In this document: positions 32,846 to 42,491 of the stretch, one piece after another
Numbering within the stretch: position 1 is the first letter of the stretch
Layout: each line of letters begins with the position of its first letter
NCBI RefSeq assembly: GCF_003086295.3
Contig: NC_092048.1
Location: forward strand, 85,788,626 to 85,852,625
DNA length: 64,000 nucleotides
Direction of reading: 5' to 3'
Origin: Arachis hypogaea
Taxonomy: Eukaryota; Streptophyta; Magnoliopsida; Fabales; Fabaceae
The notes under the pieces: model-generated
The model's input: the letters and a program-made list of their open reading frames with translations, nothing else
Databases searched by the model: none
What the model was told of the DNA's origin: nothing
Position numbers and translations under genes: made by a program

Positions 32846-33869
32846 CCCGAGCCTGAGCATGAGCCACAGCCTGGTGCGATTGTTGACCCCCGTTCCGAGC
32901 TTCAGTAGTAGCATCGAGGACGATACTTAATTCTAAAGTGTGGGTAGGTCACCGTTCGTGACCGGTGTTTGCATCCATGTGGTGAACTTTCAGACGTTTA
33001 TCTCTATTCGCTACTACTTTATTTTGTTTTATTCCGCACTTTATGTTTTAGATCATTTTGGGATTACTATACATATTTATGCTATTGTAGATACTTTTAT
33101 TTATGTTGTGCACACTCTTAGTTGTTGAGTGTGATTAGAAAATAACTTCTGGATTGCTAAAAATCTAGTCAACTCTTTTTATATAAGAAATGTGTTTTGA
33201 TTGAAAAAGGCGTAAACTAGGAGAATTTTTAAAATTTTCTAAATCACAATGTTGCATTAGAATAAGCATAGTCAATATGATGAAAATTTCCAAGAAACTC
33301 ATTTTTAGGGCACCACCCCAATTGGTTGAAAAATTTTTTTTTTCTTTAGAACTTGCTTGAGCTATATACTTGTGGATCATGTTTTGAGCTGAGAACACAA
33401 GCATGTGAGAATCGAGCCTAATTGTGTGGTTGCGTCATACATAACCACTTACTTCCATTCTTGTGTGCATTACTCTCCTCCTATGATTATAATCCTTGAT
33501 TTGTTTAATTCTATATGTCCATTAATTTGTGTATACATGCATTTATATGATTGAGGCCATTGTTCAAACAGCTCACTTACGCAAATAGCCTACCTTTTAT
33601 CTTCCATTGTTAGCAAATTTTGAGCCTATGCTTGACCCATTTGTTCTTAATTGTAGCACACTACAAGCCTAAGCGAAAAAACAATAAATATCCCTTAATT
33701 TGGATCTTTGATTAGCCTAGGCTAGTGAGAGTGTTGATCATCTGATTCTGGGAAAGTTGGAAACATTGGGCAGAGATAAAAGTGTGTTTATGTTTCTTGT
33801 TGAAAAATATTGGGAATTGGGTACATATTCATATATTAATCATGTGTAAACCATATGCATTGATGCTCT

Positions 33870-33917
<48 letters not shown>

Positions 33918-34585
33918 AATAAATTTCTCATATATAAAAGAAAGAAAAAGAAAAGCAATAAAAAGGGGACAAAATGCCCCAAAGTTCAAAGTTCAATAAG
34001 AGTCAATGCATAGGTGTGGTGATCAAAAAAAGAGTACATGAGTATGTGAGAAAAGTGAAGAATGGGTAGTTAGGTTTGTTTAGCACTGTATAGGCTGTCA
34101 TCGGTTAGGTGGGAAGTTTAAGCTAATCAAAGATTCAAATCTCAAGCTCACTTGACCATATGCATCTTACCTTAACCCTAGCCCCATTACAACCTATGGG
34201 AAAGACCTCATGATATTTGTATGCATGCATAAAGTAATTGTTGATTGTTAGATGAAAAATAAACCTTGGAGAGCATGATTAAGGGAGAATTGAGTGAATC
34301 AACCCCATACACTTGAGTGCTTAGAGCGGATACACATCCGGCGAGGGTTCGATCGCTCAATTACATGTTTCCACCCATGATCATCTTTTCTTGCAAGTTT
34401 GTGAACTCTTTCAATGATTCAATCCAATTGTGGTTTGCTTGATTGCTAATACCTTAGCCCTTGTGCTTATACGCGTATTCTTGGAGGTTGATTTATCTTG
34501 ACTAAGCCATTGCATCATGTAGATAGATTGCATTTAGTAGTTGCATTGAATAAATGTTAATACCCTTTTGCTTCTTCTTGATTTT
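32846..34585 (+). other. Non-coding 3' region of element D
   Basis: No protein is recognisable. The region holds the TA microsatellite at 33872-33913. It is much longer than the 3' regions of A, C or J. Confidence 0.55.
33872..33913. repeat. (TA)n microsatellite
   Basis: About 21 uninterrupted TA dinucleotides. Confidence 0.97.
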
Positions 34586-34622
34586 AGCATGAGGACATGC
34601 TTAGTTTAAGTGTGGGGAGATT
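34586..34622 (+). promoter_or_regulatory. Hairpin and polypurine tract, element D
   Basis: AGCATG, loop AGGA, CATGCT form a 6-bp stem (34586-34601). TTAAGTGTGGGGAGA then reaches the LTR at 34623. This is the clearest polypurine tract in the window. Confidence 0.8.
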
Positions 34623-35225
34623 TGATAAACCCCGATTTCGTGATTTATCTTGTGCTTATTTTGGGAGATTTTGTCACTTTTTCTTGCATTTATTCAATGA
34701 AATAGCATGGTTTTGTAATTCTCCCTTGAATTTTTCTTAAGTGTAAAAACATGCTTTTTAGGCCCTAAATTGGTGATTTTAATTCACTTTAATTCCATTC
34801 GATGCCTTGATGTGTTTGATGAGTGATTTCAGGTCCGTGAGGCAAGTATTGGATGGAAGAAATGAAGAGAAAAGCATACAAAAGGGAGAATGCATGGAGA
34901 AACAAAGATTGGGAATGCACCAAAGGACGCGCACGCGCACCAGGCGTGCACGCGCAAAAGTGATTTTGCCTATGGACACGCTCGCATACATGCTGCATCC
35001 GCGCGGGTTGAGAATTTGCCAGCGACGCACACGCGCACATGGCACGCACGCGCCGATACTCTCACGTGGACCTCTTGAAGGCAAACCACTGGGGGCAATT
35101 TCTAAGCTGCCCAGGCCCAAATCCAACTTGTTTCTGAGTGTATTTCATGCAGAATTGAAGTCCAAGTAAGGGGGACAATTAGTTTAGCCAACATGAGCCT
35201 TTAATTAGTTTCCTAGAGAGAGTAG
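34623..35225 (+). repeat. Element D 3' LTR, piece 1
   Basis: It starts TGATAAACCCCG. It contains GC-rich blocks with CGCACGCGCAC in both orientations (34926-35060), which stand out in an AT-rich LTR. AGTAG at 35221-35225 is the left target duplication of J. Confidence 0.85.
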
Positions 35226-36991
35226 TGGTGCACGAAATTGTGATGTCCAGGCTCAAACTATTCCTGGCACGTGAGCAACTTGGTACGCGTAATCGTGATT
35301 ACACATTCATAATATGTCACAACTTCGATACAACTAACCAGCAAGTGCACTAGGTCGTCCAAGTAATACCTTACGTGAGTAAGGGTCGAATCCCACGGAG
35401 ATTGTTGGTATGAAGCAAGCTATGGTCACCTTGTAAATCTCAGTCAGGCGGATATAAAGTGATAATGGTGTTTTCGAATATTATATAATAAAATAGGGAT
35501 AGAGATACTTATGTAAATCATTGGTAGGAATTTCAGATAAGCGAATGGAGATGCTTTTCGTTCCTCTGAACCTCTGCTTTCCTGCTATCTTCATCCAATC
35601 AGTCTTACTCCTTTCCATGGCTGGCTTTATGTGATACATCACCACTGTCAATGGCTACTTTCGGTCATCTCTCGGGAAAATGATCCAATGCCCTGTCACG
35701 GCACGGCTAATCGTCTGGAGGCATCACCCTTGCCAATGGCTTCATCATATCCTCTCAGTGAAAAATATGCTCACGCACCCTGTCACGGCACGGCTATTCA
35801 TCTGTCGGTTCTCGATCATGCTGGAATAGGATTTACTATCCTTTTGCGTCTGTCACTAACGCCCTGCAATCGCGAGTTCGGAGCTCGTCACAGTCATTCA
35901 ATCATTGAATCCTACTCAGAATACCACAGACAAGGTTTAGACCTTCCGGATTCTCTTGAATGCCGCCATCATTCTAGCTTACGCCACGAAGATTATGGTT
36001 AGGAGATCTAAGAGATATTCATTCTAGCTTATTTCATGTAGAACAGAAGTGTTTATCAGGCACGCGTTCATAATGGAGAATGGTGATGAGCGTCACACAT
36101 AATCATCACCTTCATCACGTTCTTGGGTGCGAATGGATATCTTAGAAGCGAAATAAGATGAATTGAATAGAAAACAGTAGTATTTTGCATTAATCTTTGA
36201 GGAACAGCAGAGCTCCACACCTTAATCTATGGAGTGTAGAAACTCTACCGTATGAAAATTCATAAGTGAAGGTCCAGGCATGGCCGAGATGGCCAGCCCC
36301 CTAAAGCGTGATCAATAGTCTCCTAAGATGAACAATGGATTAAAACTGAGACCAAAGATGTCAAAAAGACTAGTAAAATGTCCTATTTATAATAAACTAG
36401 TCACTAGGGTTTACATGAGTAAGTAATTGATGCATAAATCCACTTCCTGGGCCCACTTGGTGTATGTTTGGGCTGAGCCTGAGTGTTGCACGTGCAGAGG
36501 CCATTTGTGGAGTTGAACGCCAGCTTTTGTGCCAGTTTGGGCGTACAACTCTGGTTTTGGCTCCTTTTCTGGCGCTGGACGCCAGATTTGGGTAGAAAGC
36601 TGGCGTTGAACACCAGTTTACGTCGTCTATTCTTGGCCAAAGTATGGACTATTATATATTGCTGGAAAGCCCTGGATGTCTACTTTCCAACGCAATTGAA
36701 AGCGCGCCATTTCAAGTTCTGTAGCTCCAGAAAATCCACTTTAGGTGCAGGGAGGTCAGAATCCAACAGCATCAGCAGTCCTTCTTCAACCTCTGAATCT
36801 GATTTCTGCTCAAATCCCTCAATTTCAGCCAGAAAATACCTGAAATCACAGAAAAACACACAATCTCATAGTAAAGTCCAGAAATGTGAATTTAACATAA
36901 AAACTAATGAAAACATCCCTAAAAGTAACTAGATCCTACTAAAAACATACTAAAAACAATGTCAAAAAGCGTATAAATTATCCGCTCATCA
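35226..36991 (-). repeat. Element J, 3' LTR
   Basis: In the element's sense it runs TGATGAGCGG...GTGCACCA. It holds the palindromic array (about 36508-36620), the shared module (about 36640-36735) and TATAAATAGG near 36383-36392. Confidence 0.95.
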
Positions 36992-37009
36992 CAACACCAA
37001 ACTTAAATT

Positions 37010-37029
37010 GTTGCTTGTCCCCAAGCAAC
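37010..37029 (-). promoter_or_regulatory. Hairpin beside the PPT-position motif, element J
   Basis: GTTGCTT, loop GGGGAC, AAGCAAC, followed by AATTTAAGTTTGGTGTTG and the LTR in the element's sense. Confidence 0.8.
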
Positions 37030-38139
37030 TAAAAATCAAATAGGATAAAAAGAAGAGAATATACTATAAATTCCAAACTATCAATGAAACATAGCTTCAA
37101 TCATATGAGCGGGACTTATAGCTTTTTGCCTCTTGAATAGTTTTGGCATCTCACTTTATCCATTGAGGTTCAGAATGATTGGCATCTATAGGAACTCAGA
37201 GTTCAGATAGTGTTATTGACTCTCCTAGTTCAGTATGATGATTCTTGAACACAGCTATTTTATGAGTCTTGGCCGTGGCCCTAAGCACTTTGTTTTCCAG
37301 TATTACCACCGGATACATAAATGCCACAGACACATAATTGGGTGAACCTTTTCAGATTGTGACTCAGCTTTGCTAAAGTCCTCAATTAGAGGTGTCCAGG
37401 GTTCATAAGCACACTCTTTTTTTGCTTTGGACCTTGACTTTAACCGTTCAGTCTGAAGTTTTCACTTGACACCTACACGCCACAAGCACATGGTTAGGGA
37501 CAACTTGGTTTAGCCGCTTAGACCAGGATTTTATTACTTTAGGTCCTCCTATCCACTGATGCTCAAAGCCTTGGGATCCTTTTTATGTGCCCTTGCCTTT
37601 TGGTTTTAAGGGTTATTGGCTTTTTCTGCTTGCTTTTTCTTTTTCTTTCTACTTTTTTTTTCTTTTCTATTTTTTTCGCCCCTTTTTTTTTCTCTTTTTT
37701 TTTCTTTTTTTTTTTTTCTGCAAGCTTTGTTCTTTGCTACTTTTTCTTGCTTCAAGAATCATTTGTATGATTTTTCAGATTATCAAATAACATGTCTCCT
37801 AGTCATCATTCTTTCAAGAGCCAACATATTTAACATTCTTAAACAACAACTTCAAAAGACATATGCACTGTTCAAGCATTCATTCAGAAAACAAGAAGCA
37901 TTGTCACCACATCAATATAATTAAGCTAAGTTCAAGGATAAATTCGAAACTCATGTACTTCTTGTTCTTTTGAATTAAAACATTTTTTCATTTAAGAGAG
38001 GTGATGGATTCATAGGACATTTATAACTTTAAGACAAAGTTACTACTACTAATGATCATGTAATGAAGCACAAACATAGATAAGCACATAACATAGAAAA
38101 CGAAAAACAGAAGAAAGAAGAACAAGGAATGAATCCACC
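37030..38139 (-). other. 3' untranslated region of element J
   Basis: Non-coding; it carries a long + strand T-rich tract (about 37650-37730) and aligns with the same region of A, C and K. Confidence 0.7.
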
Positions 38140-39291
38140 TTAGTGATGGTGGCGTTTCCTTCTTGAGGAACCAATGATGTCCTTGAGCTCTTCTATGTCT
38201 CTTCCTTGTCTTTGTTGCTCCTCCCTCATTGCTTTTTGATCTTCTCTTATTTCATGAAGCATGATGGAGTGCTCTTGATGTTCCACCCTTAGTTGTCCCA
38301 TATTGGAACTCAATTCTCCTAGGGAGGTGTTGATTTGCTCCCAATAGTTTTGTGGAGGAAAGTGCATTTGAGGCATCTCCTGGATCTCATGGAAATGAGC
38401 TTCTTGCGCCTCTTGAGCTCCATGGATGGGCTCTCTTGCTTGCTCCATCTTTTTCTTAGTGATGGGCTTGTCCTCTTTAATGAGGATATCTCCCTCTATG
38501 TCAATCCCAGCTGAATTGCATAGGTGGCAAATGAGGTGAGGAAAGGCTAACCTTGCCATAGTGGAAGACTTGTCAGCCACCTTGTAGAGTTCTTGAGGTA
38601 TAATCTCATGAACTTCCACCTCTTCTCCAATCATGATGCTATGGATCATAATGGCCCGGTCTATAGTAACTTCAGATCGGTTGCTAGTGGGAATGATTGA
38701 GCATTGAATGAACTCCAACCATCCTCTAGCTACAGGCTTGAGGTCCAATCTTCTTAGTTGAACCGGCTTGCCTTTGGAGTCAACCTTCCATTGAGCTCCT
38801 TCTACACATATGTCCATAACGACTTGGTCCAACCTTTGATTAAAGTTGACCCTTCTAGTGTAGGGGCGTTCATCTCCTTGCATCATGGGCAAGTTAAACG
38901 CCAACCTCACATTCTCCGGACTAAAATCTAAGTATTTCCCCCGAACCATTGTAACATAGTTCTTTGGATCCGGGTTCTTACTTTGATCATGGTTCTTGGT
39001 GATCCATGCATTAGCATAGAACTCTTGAACCATTAGGATGCCGACTTGTTAGATGGGATTTGTTAGAACTTCCCAACCTCTTCTTTGAATTTCATGTCGA
39101 ATCTCCGGATACTCATTTCTTTTGAGTTTGAAAGGGACCTCGGGGATCACCTTCTTCTTGGCCACAACATCATAGAAGTGGTCTTGATGGGCTTTGGAGA
39201 TGAACCTTTCCATCTTCCATGACTCGGATGTGGAAGCTTTTATCTTCCCTTTCCCTCTTCTAGAGGATTCTCCGGTCTTGGGTGCCATCAA
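38140..39291 (-). pseudogene. Post-pol ORF (aORF) of element J, one in-frame stop
   Basis: This is a full-length homologue of the C protein, with start MMAPKTGESSRRGKGKIKAS, middle motifs VVAKKKVIPEVPFKL, EFYANAWITKNHD and VARGWLEFIQCSIIPTSNRS, and the C-terminal coiled coil and basic tail (SSRRKRHHH). The single lesion is TAA at 39046-39048 where C has CAA. It was therefore intact until recently. The role is unknown; no membrane segment is visible. Confidence 0.87.
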
Positions 39292-39337
39292 TGGTAATGG
39301 AAAAACAAAAAGCTATGCTTTTACCACACCAAACTTA

Positions 39338-39787
39338 GAATATTGATGGAACCAAGAGGAGTGTAGAGGGGTGTGTTGTGTGAATAGAAGAAGAAGAAGA
39401 AGAAATATGGAGAGGGAGAGGGAGATGTGGTTTCGGCCAAGAGGAGTGTAGAGGGGTGTGTTATGTGAATTTGATGAAGAATGGAGGTCTTTATATAGGG
39501 AAGGGAGGGGGGTTAAGGTTCGGCCATATGGGTGGGTTTGGGTGGGAAATTGGTTTTGAATTTTGAAGGTAGGTGGAGTTTAAGAGGTAGGTTTATGGGG
39601 AAGAGTGGATGGATGTGAGTGGTGAAGAGGTGATGGGGAAGAGAGTTTATGGGGTTGTGTGAAAAAGAGTGGTGAGAAGAAGTAAGTGGAGGTAGGTGGG
39701 GATCCTGTGGGGTCCACAGATCCTGAGGTGTTTAAGGATTTACATCCCTGCACCCATTAGGCATGTAAAAATGCCTTTGTACCCAAC
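39338..39787 (-). other. Spacer upstream of aORF, element J
   Basis: Non-coding and G/A-rich on the + strand. The ACACCAAACTTA motif (39326-39337) is kept at its edge, but the hairpin seen in A, C and K is not visible here. Confidence 0.5.
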
Positions 39788-39970
39788 TCTGGGCGTTCAG
39801 TGCCAGGTTGGTGGCCATTTTGGGTGTTCAACGCCCATTTGTGTGCCATTTCTGGCGTTGAACGCCAGAACCATGCCTATTCTGGCGTTCAGCGCCCAGA
39901 AGCTGCCCATTTTGGGCGTTTAGCGCCAGAACCATGCTCTGTTCTGGCGCTGAACGCCAGACAGATGTTC
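39788..39970. repeat. Palindromic GGCGTTNAACGCC array, element J internal
   Basis: Six or so units of about 30 bp with cores such as TGGCGTTGAACGCCAGA and GGGCGTTTAGCGCCAG. It is in the same place as in C, K and A. Confidence 0.85.
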
Positions 39971-40097
39971 CTCCAGGGTGTGATTTTTCTTCTGCTATTT
40001 TTGATTCCATTTTCAATTTTTATATTTATTTTGTGACTCCACATGATCATGAACCTAAGAAAACATGAAAAACAATAAAAATAAGAATTAGATAGAC

Positions 40098-40115
40098 ATT
40101 GGGTTGCCTCCCAAC
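40098..40115 (-). other. End-of-pol hairpin, element J
   Basis: GTTGGG, loop AGGCAA, CCCAAT in the element's sense, preceded by AAAGAAGCGCTT. It lies about 50 nt beyond the stop of the protease frame. Confidence 0.78.
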
Positions 40116-40163
40116 AAGCGCTTCTTTAATGTCAATAGCTTGACAGTGGGCTCTCATGGAGCC

Positions 40164-40565
40164 TCACAGATGTGCAGAGCTTTGTTGAGACTCTCCAACA
40201 CCAAACTTAGAGTTTGGATATGGGAGTTCAACACCAAACTTAGAGTTTGGTTGTGGCCTCCCAACACCAAACTTAGAGTTTGACTGTGGGGGCTCTGGTT
40301 GACTCTGCTTGGAGAGAAGCTTTTTCTGCTTCCTCTCCATGGTTGCAGAGGGAGATCCTTGAGTTTTAAACACAAGGGAGTCCTCATTCCATTGAAGGAA
40401 TATTTCACCTCTGTCAACATCAATCACAGCTCTTGCTGTGGCCAGGAAAGGTCTTCCTAGGATGATGGATTCATCCTCTTCCTTTCCAGTATCCAGGACT
40501 ATGAAATCAGCAGGGATGTAAAGGCCTTCAACCTTTACTAACACGTCCTCTACTTGTCCATAAGC
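40164..40565 (-). pseudogene. Second half of protease of element J, after an in-frame TAG
   Basis: The frame continues the gag-protease frame after the TAG at 40566-40568. It holds LVKVEGLYIPADFIVLDTGK and ILGRPFLATARAVIDV, then a tail with three repeats reading NSKFGVG or NSKFGVE, encoded by the CCAAACTTAGAGTTTG repeats at 40196-40280. Confidence 0.87.
40196..40280. repeat. Three CACCAAACTTAGAGTTTG repeats in the protease tail of J
   Basis: Units of about 33 bp, each with the inverted AAACTTAGAGTTT core. Matching triplets are at 19556-19640 (C) and 62247-62340 (K). Confidence 0.85.
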
Positions 40566-42491
40566 CTATTTTCTTGAGCTGTCTGCCATCTCTAGTGAGA
40601 TTTTAGCAGCTTGCACCCCATAGATTCCCAGTTTCTCTATTACAGAGAGGGGCATGAGGTTTATTCCTGAACCAAGGTCACACAGAGCTTTAAAGATCAT
40701 AGTGCCTATGGTACAGGGTATTATGAACTTTCCAGGATCCTGTCTCTTCTGAGGTAATGTCAGTTGATCCAGATCACTCAGTTCATTGATGAACAAGGGA
40801 GGTTCAACTTCCCAAGTATCAATGCCAAATAATTTGGCATTCAGCTTCATGATTGCACCAAGAAACTTGGCAGTTTGCTCTTCAGTAACATCCTCATTCT
40901 CTTCAGAAGAGGAATACTCATCAGAGCTCATGAAGGGCATAAGGAGGTTCAATGGGATCTCTATGGTCTCTAGATGAGCCCCAGAGTCCTTTGGTTCCTC
41001 AGAGGGAAGCTCCTTATTAACCACTGGACGTCCCAGGAGGTCTTCCTCCTTGGGATTCACGTCCTCTCCTCTCCTCACAGGTTCGGCCATGGTGCTTATG
41101 TCAATGGCCTTGCACTCTCCTTTTGGGTTCTCTTCTGTATTGCTTGGGAGAGTACTAGGAGGGATTTCAGTGATCCTTTTACTCAGCTGGCCCACTTGTG
41201 CTTCCAGATTTCTAATGGAAGACCTTGTTTCATTCATGAAACTTATAGTGGCCTTAGATAGATCAGAAACTAGATTTGCTAAATTAGAAGCATTTTGTTC
41301 AGAGTTCTCTGTCTGTTGCTGAGTTGATGATGGAAAAGGCTTGCTATTGCTAAACCTGTTTCTTCCACCATTATTAAAGCCTTGTTGGGGCTTTTGATCC
41401 TTCCATGAGAAATTTGGATGATTTCTCCATGTTGAGTTATAGGTGTTTCCATAAGGTTCACCTAAGTAATTTACCTCTGCTATTGCAGGGTTCTCAGGAT
41501 CATAGGCTTCTTCTTCAGAAGATGCCTCTTGAGTACTGTTGGATGCAGCTTGCATTCCATGCAGACTCTGAGAGATCATATTGACTTGCTGAGTCAATAT
41601 TTTATTCTGAGCCAATATGGCATTCAGAGTGTCAACTTCAAGAACTCCCTTCTTCATAGGCGTCCCATTATTCACAGGATTCCTTTCAGAAGTGTACATG
41701 AACTGGTTATTAGCAACCATGTCAATGAGTTCTTGAGCTTCTGCAGGCGTTTTCTTTAGGTGAATGGATCCACCTGCAGAAGTGTCCAGTGACATCTTTG
41801 ATAGCTCAGATAAACCATCATAGAATATATCCAGGATGGTCCATTCTGAAAGCATGTCAGAAGGACACTTTTTGGTCAACTGTTTGTATCTTTCCCAAGC
41901 TTCATAGAGGGATTCACCTTCTTTCTGTCTGAAGGTTTGAACATCAGCTCTAAGCTTGCTCAGCTTTTGAGGAGGAAAGTACTTGGCTAAGAAAGCCGTA
42001 ACCAACTTATCCCAAGAGTTCAGGCTGTCTTTAGGTTGAGAATCCAACCATAATCTAGCTCTGTCTCTTACAGCAAAAGGGAAAAGCATGAGCCTGTAGA
42101 CTTCAGGATCTACTCCATTAGTCTTAACAGTATCACATATCTGCAAGAATTCAGTTAAGAACTGAAAAGGATCTTCAGATGGAAGTCCATGAAACTTGCA
42201 GTTCTGCTGCATCAGAGAAACTAATTGAGGTTTCAGCTCAAAGTTGTTTGCTCCAATGGCAAGAATGGAGATGCTTCTTCCATGTAAATTGGAATTAGGT
42301 GCAGTAAAGTCACCAAGCATCTTCCTTACATTATTATTATTTTCGGCTGCCATCTCCTCTTCCTGTTCGAAAAATTCGGAAAGGTTTTCTCTGGATTGTT
42401 GTAATTTAGCTTCTCTTAATTTTCTCTTCAGAGTCCTTTCAGGTTCTGGATCTGCTTCCACAAGAATGTTCTTATCCTTGCTCCTGCTCAT
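40566..42491 (-). CDS. gag: gag plus protease active-site half of element J, 641 aa
   Basis: This is the only intact gag in the window. It starts MSRSKDKNILVEADPEPERT. Motifs are NNFELKPQLVSLMQQN, VYRLMLFPFAVRDRARLWLD, FPPQKLSKLRADVQTFRQ, GESLYEAWERYKQL and a Gln/Asn-rich stretch (about residues 320-420). It then runs into an acidic segment (SSDEYSSSEENED) and the protease active site ALCDLGSGINLMP. The frame ends at a TAG (40566-40568), shared with C, inside protease. The start is supported by the PBS-side leader and by the matching start in F. Gag would form particles that package this RNA and possibly partner RNAs. Confidence 0.9.
   Translation of the reverse strand: MSRSKDKNILVEADPEPERTLKRKLREAKLQQSRENLSEFFEQEEEMAAENNNNVRKMLGDFTAPNSNLHGRSISILAIGANNFELKPQLVSLMQQNCKFHGLPSEDPFQFLTEFLQICDTVKTNGVDPEVYRLMLFPFAVRDRARLWLDSQPKDSLNSWDKLVTAFLAKYFPPQKLSKLRADVQTFRQKEGESLYEAWERYKQLTKKCPSDMLSEWTILDIFYDGLSELSKMSLDTSAGGSIHLKKTPAEAQELIDMVANNQFMYTSERNPVNNGTPMKKGVLEVDTLNAILAQNKILTQQVNMISQSLHGMQAASNSTQEASSEEEAYDPENPAIAEVNYLGEPYGNTYNSTWRNHPNFSWKDQKPQQGFNNGGRNRFSNSKPFPSSTQQQTENSEQNASNLANLVSDLSKATISFMNETRSSIRNLEAQVGQLSKRITEIPPSTLPSNTEENPKGECKAIDISTMAEPVRRGEDVNPKEEDLLGRPVVNKELPSEEPKDSGAHLETIEIPLNLLMPFMSSDEYSSSEENEDVTEEQTAKFLGAIMKLNAKLFGIDTWEVEPPLFINELSDLDQLTLPQKRQDPGKFIIPCTIGTMIFKALCDLGSGINLMPLSVIEKLGIYGVQAAKISLEMADSSRK

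Noticed and set aside
34807..35169. A 120-residue frame with Arg/His/Thr-rich wording in D's LTR.
   Set aside because: It is a by-product of the CGCACGCGCAC repeats; overlapping frames of similar length exist on both strands.
37585..37924. Phe-rich frames (FFFFF runs) in the 3' region of J, and similar ones at 16929-17368, 26656-26916 and 60449-60754, which look like membrane segments.
   Set aside because: They are read from a T-rich tract on the strand opposite to the element's sense and are not conserved as protein. They do not support an envelope gene.
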